A DNA stretch of 64,000 nucleotides. Source: CAVPCZ01 sp963779225 (GTDB lineage Bacteria; Bacteroidota; Ignavibacteria; UBA10030; UBA6906). The DNA is taken from NCBI GenBank assembly GCA_963779225.1, contig CAVZWW010000003.1, positions 3,100,001-3,164,000 of the forward strand, in the 5' to 3' direction. Made by a program: the position numbers and the translations under genes. Shown piece after piece: positions 35,259 to 43,413 of the stretch; within the stretch, counting starts at the first letter, position 1; each line of letters opens with the position of its first letter. The notes below the pieces were generated by a model. It worked only from the letters and a program-made list of their open reading frames with translations, was not told the DNA's origin and made no database searches.

Positions 35259-36190
35259 CCTGGAAACATCACACATTCTCGCGCAGGGAATTTCTGAAGG
35301 AGACCACCCTCGCCGCAGCAGGCATGGCCCTGGGGTCCTCGCTGGTTGCGATGGAAGCCAGCGGGGAAGTGAGCGAGACTTCCCGAAAAGAACCGGCACT
35401 GTCCGCCGCACAGTCACGCTCCAGAGTGGTTCTTATCCGCGACAGGAGCGCTATCACTGCAGGCGGGGCCGTGGATGCGGCTGTGGCCGCCCGGATGATC
35501 GATGAGGCGTTGTGTGAACTTCTGGGCACCGCAAAACCTGAAGATGCATGGCAGCAGCTCTTTGCTCCCAATGATCTGGCGGGCATCAAGACGAACGTTT
35601 ACGGCTACCTGCCCACGCCTCCCGGACTCAACGCACTGCTCGAAAAGCGGCTCGCCGTCTGCGGCACATCTGAAGCGCCCATCCCCGTCACGGACCGGGA
35701 GGCACACACTCTCCTTGCCGACCGAACGGCCATCCTCAACGTGCGTCCGGTGAGGACCCATCACTGGGCCGGCATCGGCGGATGCATCAAGAACCACATC
35801 ATGTTCGTAAAGAACCCCGCAGACTACCACGCAGATTCCTGTGCCGATCTCGGCAGCATCTGGAACCTTCCCATCGTGAAGGGCAAAACCCGCCTCAATA
35901 TCCTACTGGCGTTGAACCCGCTCTTTTATGGGCGGGGCCCGCACAACTTTGACCCGCGTTACCAGTGGAACTACTGCGGAATCTTCGTTTCCCGGGATCC
36001 CGTGGCCGTGGACGCACTCGGGGCTGAACTGCTCCGCCTGAAGCGCATCGACCACTTTGGCGAGGACAAGGCGGTAACGCCCACAAAACACATCGCCATG
36101 GCCGAGATGAGGCATGGCCTGGGCGTGTCCGATCTGACACGCATCGATCTGGTCCGGCTGGGATGGAAGGACGGGATCCTGTTGACCTGA
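35255..36190 (+). CDS. Tat-exported DUF362 domain protein
   Basis: A 311-residue protein with a twin-arginine signal (SRREFLK at residues 9-15, then an Ala-rich hydrophobic stretch). The body shows the DUF362 features FAPNDLAGIKTNVYGYLP, WAGIGGCIKNHIMFVKNP, and VSRDPVAVDALGAELL. Export by the Tat route implies folding before transport, often with a cofactor, but no CxxC cluster for iron-sulfur binding is visible. It is translationally coupled to the DUF6599 gene, and a complex between the two in the periplasm is likely. The substrate is unknown. Confidence 0.85.
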   Translation: MTWKHHTFSRREFLKETTLAAAGMALGSSLVAMEASGEVSETSRKEPALSAAQSRSRVVLIRDRSAITAGGAVDAAVAARMIDEALCELLGTAKPEDAWQQLFAPNDLAGIKTNVYGYLPTPPGLNALLEKRLAVCGTSEAPIPVTDREAHTLLADRTAILNVRPVRTHHWAGIGGCIKNHIMFVKNPADYHADSCADLGSIWNLPIVKGKTRLNILLALNPLFYGRGPHNFDPRYQWNYCGIFVSRDPVAVDALGAELLRLKRIDHFGEDKAVTPTKHIAMAEMRHGLGVSDLTRIDLVRLGWKDGILLT

Positions 36191-36400
36191 TTTCCACCTT
36201 TCGAAGCCGGCTGGTCGAGGTTTGCCCCTGCATGCCCCCGTTCCCGCTCTCCAGGGCCTGGAACATTTGATGGTCATCCTGCGTTGAAACGTACGTATGG
36301 CACCCTTCCGGCGACCCCCGGAAATCGTGAAGTCTTTCCAGTCGTTTCCTCAATCCCCCGGCTCGACGAGCCGACCCATTCTCAGTAAGCGGAGAACAAT

Positions 36401-36898
36401 ATGAAGAACGTTATGAAGGGAATCATGCCACTCTTGCTCCTCGGGCTTCTACTGATATCCTGTGCCCCCAAACCCCAGGATGTGGCACAGGTGCGCAAAA
36501 CCATAGAAGGCATGAGTACAAAGGCGGCTCAGGAGATGGTGACCGGGACGTGGGATACTACAATGGCGAACTTCACTGAAGATGCTGTGTCCATGCCGAA
36601 CTTCAGCCCGATGGCCAAAGGAAAAGAAGCCATCAGGGAGCAGTACACCCGGATGTTGGGCATGGGGATGAAATTCACAAAGGTCGAATTTGTGACACTG
36701 GACGTTCAGGTCAGCGGCGAGTATGCTTACGAGATAGGGACCTACACGATGACGATCGAAATCCCTCGAATGGGGCAGATCACAGATGTCGGGAAGTACC
36801 TGAACGTGTACCAACAATCCAAAGACGGATCCTGGAAGATGAAGGTCGAAACCTGGAATGCCGATAGTGCCCCTCCCACTCCCGGTGCCGGCGGATAG
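36401..36898 (+). CDS. NTF2/SnoaL-like (DUF4440) lipoprotein
   Basis: A 165-residue lipoprotein with a lipobox ending at Cys21 (LISC). The mature domain (a helix, then FTEDAVSMPNFSPMAKGKEA, and a curved sheet ending in SWKMKVETWNADS) matches DUF4440/SnoaL-like proteins of the NTF2 fold. These bind small hydrophobic ligands, and the function is seldom known. It is a single gene with a strong hairpin downstream. The 210 bases upstream (36191-36400) show no clear promoter. Confidence 0.82.
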   Translation: MKNVMKGIMPLLLLGLLLISCAPKPQDVAQVRKTIEGMSTKAAQEMVTGTWDTTMANFTEDAVSMPNFSPMAKGKEAIREQYTRMLGMGMKFTKVEFVTLDVQVSGEYAYEIGTYTMTIEIPRMGQITDVGKYLNVYQQSKDGSWKMKVETWNADSAPPTPGAGG

Positions 36899-36913
36899 AT
36901 TTGAGAGTTCTGC

Positions 36914-36943
36914 GGGGCGGCCGGCGGTCGCCCCGTTTCTTTC
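36914..36943 (+). terminator. rho-independent-like terminator
   Basis: GGGGCG (36914-36919) and CGCCCC (36929-36934) form a stem, followed by a T-rich stretch GTTTCTTT. It is positioned between the lipoprotein gene and a convergent aminotransferase gene. Confidence 0.55.
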
Positions 36944-36945
36944 GG

Positions 36946-38184
36946 TCACTTTGCCAGAACCCGGACCCCGTCCAGGAGCCGTGCGATCTCCTCATCTGTG
37001 GTGTAGAGGGAAACTCCCACGCGCGTTACGCCACCCCGATCCAGGAGGCCCATCACCTCCAGGGGACGAATCGCGTAGAAGTGCCCATCCCAAGTGCATA
37101 TCCCTCGTTCTGCAAGGTGCTTGCTGACCTCCGCTGCCTTTTTCCCTTCTACCGTGAATGAGACCGTCGGGGCCCGGGGCTGAACATCGAACGACTGCCC
37201 GTAGACTGTCACCTTCGGGATTTCTTTCAACCCTTTATACAAGTTCATTCCGAGCAAACGCTCATGGATGCCGAGGCTCAGCATACCGTCCACAATTCCG
37301 GAGCGAAGATCAGCGGCATGCCCGAGTGCAGCGATGTACCGGACGGCCTCTCTCACGCCGGCGATGGCGGCATGATTGAGTGTCCCTGTCTCTATCCGGA
37401 AGGGCGCGTGCTGGTCCTGCGTGCGAAGCCTATCCGTATCGAGGCGGTCCAGGAGTCCTTCTCGCGCATACAGGATTCCGACGTGGGGCCCGTAGAATTT
37501 GTACGCAGAACACAACAGGAAGTCCACATCCATCCCCACAACATCGATGGGGAAGTGCGGGGCGTAATGTACCGCATCGACAAGAAGTTGGGCGCCGACT
37601 TTCTTAGTGACATCCCGTATCCGGCCTATGTCATTCACCGTGCCGAAGGCGTTGGAAGCAAGACCCATCGCGACGAGGCGTGTGCGTTCATTGATCTTCT
37701 CCAGGAAGTCATCCACGTCGAGTGTCGCATCTGGCCGGACCGCCGCCTCACGGATAATCATGCCCTGTTTTCGTAAGGCGAGCCAGGGGCCGCGGTTCGC
37801 TTCATGGTCCAGTTCGGTAATGACGATCTCATCTCCCGGTTGAAGAGAGCGTCCGATGGCTCTGCTCAGAGAAAAGTTCAGGGTCGTCATGTTGGCGCCG
37901 AACGAGATGGTGCCGCCGCGGTGTGCGCCAAGAAATGTGGCAACGGTCTTTCGGGCGTCTTCCAGCATTCCATCGGACTCAATGGTTGTGATGAATTGCC
38001 CGTGCGTGTTGGCGTTGCACGTAATGTAATAGCCGGATATTGCATCGATGATCTGCTGCGGCATTTGTGTCCCGGCCGGACCATCCAGGTATGCGAGCGG
38101 GTATCCATTATGGGTGCGTTTGAGCGAGGGGAAATCCGCGCGCCGTCCCGCAATGCCTGAGGATGCGTGATCTTTCGTATTCAT
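36946..38184 (-). CDS. class V aminotransferase / cysteine desulfurase-like protein
   Basis: A 412-residue PLP enzyme. The cofactor residues are Asp203 and His206 (VDAVHYAP) and Lys229 (LLCSAYKFYGPHVG). The N-terminus YLDGPAGTQMPQQIIDAI and the phosphate-binding GANMTTLNFSLSRAIG belong to the cysteine desulfurase-like branch. No mobile Cys-containing loop as in IscS/SufS is evident, and no SufU/IscU-type gene is adjacent. True substrates of this branch are mostly unknown. An upstream ATG at 38274 would overlap the promoter, so 38184 is preferred. Confidence 0.88.
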   Translation of the reverse strand: MNTKDHASSGIAGRRADFPSLKRTHNGYPLAYLDGPAGTQMPQQIIDAISGYYITCNANTHGQFITTIESDGMLEDARKTVATFLGAHRGGTISFGANMTTLNFSLSRAIGRSLQPGDEIVITELDHEANRGPWLALRKQGMIIREAAVRPDATLDVDDFLEKINERTRLVAMGLASNAFGTVNDIGRIRDVTKKVGAQLLVDAVHYAPHFPIDVVGMDVDFLLCSAYKFYGPHVGILYAREGLLDRLDTDRLRTQDQHAPFRIETGTLNHAAIAGVREAVRYIAALGHAADLRSGIVDGMLSLGIHERLLGMNLYKGLKEIPKVTVYGQSFDVQPRAPTVSFTVEGKKAAEVSKHLAERGICTWDGHFYAIRPLEVMGLLDRGGVTRVGVSLYTTDEEIARLLDGVRVLAK

Positions 38185-38252
38185 AGCCCGACAGCCCTCC
38201 CGGGAGATCTTGTTGTGTGCAGGTACCTGGCAACGATGAGGAGATCTGAATG

Positions 38253-38281
38253 AATCTATGGATCCCATGAACATAAGTCAA
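38253..38281 (-). promoter_or_regulatory. promoter of the class V aminotransferase gene
   Basis: Minus-strand TTGACT (38276-38281), 17 bases, TAGATT (38253-38258), about 70 bases before the ATG at 38184. Confidence 0.55.
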
Positions 38282-38398
38282 CATTGCAGGTCATCCATGA
38301 AGTAGCACATCCAGGAAACTCCCCGGACCCGGCACCATGAAGCAGAGATTTCCCCCGGATTCGACAGAATTGGTGTCGCCGATCACAAATGAAGAAGA

Positions 38399-38426
38399 TT
38401 GGTATTCGTATTTTGATGTCTACGAT
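38399..38426 (+). promoter_or_regulatory. possible promoter of the 38477 gene
   Basis: TTGGTA (38399-38404), 16 bases, TACGAT (38421-38426). It is weaker than the others but well placed. Confidence 0.35.
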
Positions 38427-38476
38427 GTAAGGTCATCGTGTCACCCGATGAGTAGAATCTTTGCAATGGGGATGAT

Positions 38477-38998
38477 ATGGAAAAGTGGTCCCGGGCATTT
38501 GATGGTTCGCTAAGCAGCCGCCTCGATCACGCCTACCGGGACTACGTGGAGGCGATAGATCTCGGACGCGACGAAGCGGGATATCAGGATGACGTTGCCC
38601 GTTTCTACCGTGAGCACCGAATTCGTTATGCGGAAGCCCTGGAGTCGGTGGACCGTGCGCTTGCAGCATCGAGTCCCGAGAGCGCATACGAGGATCTTCT
38701 GCTGCATATGCTGAAGGCCGAGATTTGTGCCGCGCTCGGCAACTGGACCCAGACCCTCGCCGGTCTTGAACATGTAACCCGTGTCGTGCGTCGTTTTATT
38801 GTTGACGTAGACTGGCATGCTTCTGCACCTTCTTCATCGTCTGAAGGGGGCGCTCTGTTCGGGCAGCAAATCCGCTCGCAACTATTGCAGTGCATTCAGG
38901 CGTCGGACAGATTGACACGGAGTATAGGGCCGGGGATGCTTCACGATCGGGCCAAGCGGCTCTTAACAGAACAGGGGAGGCTTCGCATGCTGGCCTGA
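38477..38998 (+). CDS. hypothetical helical protein
   Basis: A 173-residue soluble protein without a signal peptide. It is largely helical, with heptad-like stretches (RIRYAEALESVDRALA, LLLHMLKAEICAALGNWTQT) that resemble a TPR-like helical bundle, and a Ser-rich loop near 115-122. I do not recognise a family. ATG 38477 is preceded by GGGGATGAT, a weak ribosome site. The gene stands alone; the 240 bases after it (38999-39240) contain no feature that I can support. Confidence 0.55.
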   Translation: MEKWSRAFDGSLSSRLDHAYRDYVEAIDLGRDEAGYQDDVARFYREHRIRYAEALESVDRALAASSPESAYEDLLLHMLKAEICAALGNWTQTLAGLEHVTRVVRRFIVDVDWHASAPSSSSEGGALFGQQIRSQLLQCIQASDRLTRSIGPGMLHDRAKRLLTEQGRLRMLA

Positions 38999-39240
38999 CC
39001 CCTCCGGGACGGGCACTTCCGCCCGGCAGCTCGTCCGCCCGAAGGCACCTCGAGTTTGCCGCCTTGCAGACCCACCGCTTCACCTGAAATCCATGCGCCA
39101 GAGTGCAGAAAAGGCACGGTAAGCTGCCACCCTGGTGCGGCGGACCAGGGAACCTGTTATGCGCCAGGGTGGTTTAGTATTCAGCCTCTGCCGGATCTGC
39201 ATTCCGGCCATCACGAATGTCTCAACCCCCGGAGCCTGCT

Positions 39241-40296
39241 ATGAATCACCCCAGAATGTTCGAAGGCGTCCTACTGGCCGCCTGCTTTGCGCTGGCCCTT
39301 ACTGCCGTCGCACAACCCCAACTTCCTTTGCCCCAGCCGAGCCCGGCGGCAGGCGTGTCGCAAACGATCGGGATATCAGAGGTCAAGATCTCGTACCACC
39401 GGCCCGCCGTCAGGGCCCGCGCGGTGTGGGGCGCTCTTGTCCCTTATGACGAAGTGTGGCGCGCCGGCGCAAACGAGAATACGACCATCATGTTCTCAAA
39501 AGCGGTGAAGGTGGGAGGCAAAGATGTCCCGGCGGGGACCTACGGCCTGCACATGATTCCGACCCGGACAACATGGACCGTCATCCTTAGCAAGAACACA
39601 ACCTCCTGGGGGAGCTATTTCTACAAAGAGTCGGAAGACCTGTTGAGAATCACTGTTAGCCCGCAGCCAGGTGAGTTTTGTGAATGGCTTCAGTATGAAT
39701 TTTCAGATCTCTCCGACTCCAGTGCGGTGCTATCTCTCTGCTGGGAAAAACTGCGGATCCCCATGCTCATTACTGCCGACACCCGCTCGCAGGTCCTTGC
39801 ACACGCCCGGGAAGAATACCTCCGCGGTCCTGCCGGATTTACCTGGCAGGGGTTCAACCAGGCCGCTCAGTATGCACTGCGCAACGGCGGAGATCTGAAT
39901 GAGGCACTGGCATGGGCTAACCGGTCCACCGGCATGGCCGAGAATTTTGCCAACCTCCGGATAAAAGCCTCAATCCTTGAAGCCATGGGGAAGAAGGATG
40001 AAGCAGCGCCTCTCAATGTCAAGGCCATGAAGCTGGCCAAGGAAGCGGACATCAACACGCTCGGATACGCACTGATGGCCCAGAACAAAATGAAGGAAGC
40101 CCTCGAGATGTTCGAAAAGAACGTCAAAGACTATCCGGACTCATGGAACGTGTACGACAGTCTGGCCGAAGGTCTGGAGAAGAATGGAGACGTAAAGGGG
40201 GCGATTCAAAACTATGAAAAGGCCTTGAAGCGGGTAACCGACGAGACCAACAAGAAGCGGATCACTGCCACGATCACGAGACTGCGGGGGAAATGA
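39241..40296 (+). CDS. exported DUF2911 protein with TPR-like tail
   Basis: A 351-residue exported protein. A signal peptide is followed by the DUF2911 domain: VKISYHRPAVRARAVWGALV, PYDEVWRAGANENTT, DVPAGTYGLHMIP, and WGSYFYKESEDLLR. The last 130 residues are TPR-like helical repeats (ALAWANRSTGMAENFANL, DSWNVYDSLAEGLEKNGD). DUF2911 proteins are common in Bacteroidota and of unknown function. A start at 39217 is in frame, but GGAG six bases before 39241 supports the latter. Confidence 0.87.
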   Translation: MNHPRMFEGVLLAACFALALTAVAQPQLPLPQPSPAAGVSQTIGISEVKISYHRPAVRARAVWGALVPYDEVWRAGANENTTIMFSKAVKVGGKDVPAGTYGLHMIPTRTTWTVILSKNTTSWGSYFYKESEDLLRITVSPQPGEFCEWLQYEFSDLSDSSAVLSLCWEKLRIPMLITADTRSQVLAHAREEYLRGPAGFTWQGFNQAAQYALRNGGDLNEALAWANRSTGMAENFANLRIKASILEAMGKKDEAAPLNVKAMKLAKEADINTLGYALMAQNKMKEALEMFEKNVKDYPDSWNVYDSLAEGLEKNGDVKGAIQNYEKALKRVTDETNKKRITATITRLRGK

Positions 40297-40319
40297 CCCC
40301 TGAATAGTTTCGGATAAGG

Positions 40320-40349
40320 CCCGAAGCCCGCCGCACGGCGGGCTTCGGG
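40320..40349. terminator. strong perfect hairpin after the DUF2911 gene
   Basis: CCCGAAGCCCGCC and GGCGGGCTTCGGG form a 13-pair stem with a 4-base loop (GCAC). It lies 23 bases after the stop codon. There is no T-tract, so it could be a transcription or mRNA-end barrier rather than a classic terminator. Confidence 0.5.
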
Positions 40350-40433
40350 GATCCGGAAACCGCCCGAACGGGGGCCTTCCTCTTCAGGTGGCGCTTCCCT
40401 GGCATCCACTGCAACAATTCACGCTGCAAAACG

Positions 40434-40498
40434 TCCCATAATGATGGGAGCATCCGGGTAGCCTGCCCGGAGTGGTCTCCAGATCGAAACTGGAGACC
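40434..40498 (+). other. array of three consecutive perfect hairpins upstream of the DUF5916 gene
   Basis: Three stem-loops follow one another in 65 bases: TCCCAT/ATGGGA (40434-40449), CCGGG/CCCGG (40454-40470), and GGTCTCCAG/CTGGAGACC (40474-40498, 9 pairs with loop ATCGAAA). They lie 73 bases before the ATG at 40571. They may form a structured mRNA leader. No known riboswitch consensus is recognised. Confidence 0.5.
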
Positions 40499-40570
40499 GC
40501 ATCCAGCCCCACGCGGCTCCCGCCCATTCTGACTGCTTTTCTGTTCATATCACCATCATCCCAAGGCGCC

Positions 40571-43253
40571 ATGCAGTATCCTTCCTTGTCGGGAAATCGC
40601 GCAAGTGCGCCCGCTCTTGCCGGATCCATCCTCTGTCTTGCGGTCGCGTTCATGTGTCGTGCCCTTGCCGGTGACAGCACAGCCGTTCAGAGACCCCTTG
40701 TTCGGGCTGTGAGAACTCAGGAGGCTATTACGATTGACGGAGAATTGAGCGAAGGAATCTGGCACACGGCACCGGCATGGACCCTGTTCTTCCAGCGCGA
40801 TCCCGTGGAAGGGGCTCCTGCCACAAAACAGACCGAGGTCAGGATAGTCTACGATGATGCCGCCCTCTACGTTGGCGCCCGGATGTACGATGACGCGCCC
40901 GATTCCATCGTGGCAAGGCTGAGCCGGAAGGACGTCGGGCCGAGTTCCGATTTCTTCGTGATTTATCTCGATCCGTTTCGTGACGGACGATCCGGGTTCT
41001 ATTTCGCCCTTGATGCTGCGGGGACCTATTACGACGGTGTACTGCTCAACGACGATTGGGATGACAGTTCGTGGGACGGCGTGTGGGAGGGGAACGCGTC
41101 GCGGGATCGCGAGGGATGGATCGCCGAGATGCGTATCCCATTCTCCCAGGTCCGTTTCCAGACCACGGCCGATTGGGGCGTGAATTTCGCACGTGACATC
41201 GCACGAATACATGAGAGCGACTTCCTGGCGTACACTCCGAAGAACGGAAGCGGTTTCGTTTCCCGCTTTGGTATTCTGACCGGCATCGAGGATGTCAATT
41301 CTCCGGGAAGGACGGAAATCCTCCCATACTTCACGACCAGGGCCGAGTACACATTGCCTCCTCCCGGCGATCCTTTTGACGACGGCTCGACGTACAGCAC
41401 AGGTGCAGGTGCCGATCTTAAGGTCGGGATCGGAACGAATCTCACACTGGATGCTACGATCAATCCGGATTTCGGACAGGTGGAGGTCGATCCGGCGGTT
41501 GTCAATCTCAGCGATGTGGAGACGTTTTACGAAGAGAAGCGTCCCTTTTTCCTTGAAGGCGCCTCCATCTTCCACTTCGGGCAGGGAGGCGGAAGGGATT
41601 ACTGGAATTTCAATTTCCCTTCGTTGAATATCTTCTACAGCCGGCGCATCGGCCGGCCTCCCCAGGGAAGCGTTCCCGAAGCGGAATTCACCGATGTGCC
41701 TCTTGGCACAAAAATCCTCGGTGCTGCAAAGCTCTCCGGAAAGCTCGGAGAAAACTGGAGTATCGGTAGCATACTCGGGGTCACGGCCCGCGAATACGCT
41801 GACCTGGAGTCCGGAGGAGAGCGAACCCGGGAGGAAATAGAACCGCTTGCCTACTATGGTGTGTTCAGGGGACAAAAAGAATTCGCCGAAGGACGGCAGG
41901 GGCTGGGATTCCTTTCGACTGTCACCGAACGCGTGTTCCAGAATGACCGCTTGCGCGACGAAATGAACCGGACTGCGCTGGTTCTGGGGATGGATGGATG
42001 GTCCTTCCTGGATGGGGACAGAGAGTGGGTTCTCACGGGGTCGATCACCGGTTCTCACGTCCGGGGGAATCAGACCCAGATGCTCCGCCTGCAGACGAAT
42101 TCGCAGCACTACTTCCAGCGGCCGGATGCAGCAACGGTGCGTCTTGACAGTTCCGCCGTCTCCCTGACGGGCTATGCGGCACGCTTCTGGCTGGCCAAGC
42201 AGAAGGGTAGTTTCTTTGTGAACTCCGCTTTCGGGATCATTCATCCCGGTTTCGAAATCAACGATCTGGGCTATTTCAGCAGGGGCGATGTTATCAACGG
42301 ACACATCGGCGCAGGTTATCAATGGGTGAAACCTACGTCCCTCTATCGGCAGTTCATGATCCTGGGGACGGTCTTTCGGAATCAGGACTTTGACGGCAAC
42401 ACCACCTGGCAGGGTCTGTTCGCCCGTTGCGAATCCGAGCTCACCAACTTCTCGCAGCTGGCTTTCAACGCGGCATACAATCCTGAAACAGTCAACAACC
42501 GGCGCACACGCGGCGGGCCGTTGACGTTGAACAGCCCCGGATACCAGTTCGACGTGGAATTCGGATACCGACTACAGGCGGGACATTGTTGGAGAGTTGA
42601 ACGGTTCGACATATCAATCCGGCTGGCAGAGGAGTTCTTCCGTCAGCCTCTCGCTCGCGTGGAGGCCATCATCGTCTGTGAGTCTCTCCTTCGGACCTTC
42701 ACTCGAAATCGTCAAAGAATACTCCCAGTGGATCGGGGCATTTGATGACCCTCTTGCCACACAGACGTTCGGCACCCGGTATGTATTTGGAACGATGGAT
42801 CAGACAACTGTGTCAGGAAACCTTCGCGTAAACTGGACGTTCACCCCGAAGCTCAGCCTGCAGGTCTTCCTGCAGCCGCTCTTCTCCACGGGCAGTTACG
42901 TAGATATCAAGGAGCTTGCCGCCCCCCGTTCGTACGACTTCCATCATTACGAAACCAGCGGGGCTATGGTGATTCTAAAGGATGGAGTGTATACGGTGGA
43001 TCCGGATGGTTCCGGACCGGCCACATCCTTCACGTTCCCCAACCCGGACTACAGCTACGTTTCGCTCAGGGGGAACGCGGTTCTGCGGTGGGAGTATTCC
43101 CCGGGCTCGATTCTGTATCTGGTCTGGACACAGACACGAAGCGGGTCGGACGAAAACGGCTCTTTCGGAATGGAGCGTTTGTACCACCAGCTCCTCGACG
43201 CTCACCCGGACAACATTTTGCTCCTCAAGATAAGCTTCTGGTGGAATGTCTAG
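40571..43253 (+). pseudogene. CBM9-DUF5916 outer-membrane protein gene split by a one-base frameshift
   Basis: The first frame (40571-42745) encodes a signal peptide, a family-9 carbohydrate-binding-like domain (ITIDGELSEGIWHTAPAW) and the start of DUF5916 (NPDFGQVEVDPAVVNLSD, FYEEKRPFFLEGASIFHFG). After residue ~665 (FDVEFG) this frame turns into unrelated sequence, while the next frame continues the family sequence (TDYRRDIVGELNGSTYQSGW) to the final strand ILLLKISFWWNV at 43253. The shift lies at about 42563-42569, where GGATACC has one base too many. Rejoined, the protein would be about 893 residues, the usual size for this outer-membrane barrel family. It is either a recent pseudogene or a sequencing/assembly error. 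Its probable role is a surface protein binding or handling glycans. Confidence 0.85.
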
Positions 43254-43275
43254 GGGAGGGGGCCGGTTTACCTTC

Positions 43276-43304
43276 TTGCGTTTTGCCCCCAACTGACATA
43301 TCTT
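43276..43304 (+). promoter_or_regulatory. promoter of the DUF2339 gene
   Basis: TTGCGT (43276-43281), 17 bases, TATCTT followed by G (43299-43304), about 110 bases before the ATG at 43414. Confidence 0.5.
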
Positions 43305-43413
43305 GTCGATTATTCAAACCCTGAAACGCGGCGCGGGATGACCGTCTGAAGTACTCCCCGGACTCTCAGATCGCGTCTCGCCGCGTGCGCAAGACACATC
43401 TGAGGATGTCCAG

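Noticed and set aside
40556..42322. A 588-codon open frame on the minus strand
   Set aside because: It lies antisense to the DUF5916 gene, whose plus-strand product shows clear family motifs; the minus product shows none.
42597..43253. A separate small gene with its own TTG start
   Set aside because: Its product is the C-terminal barrel part of the preceding DUF5916 gene; no ribosome site is present, so it was merged as a frameshifted gene.
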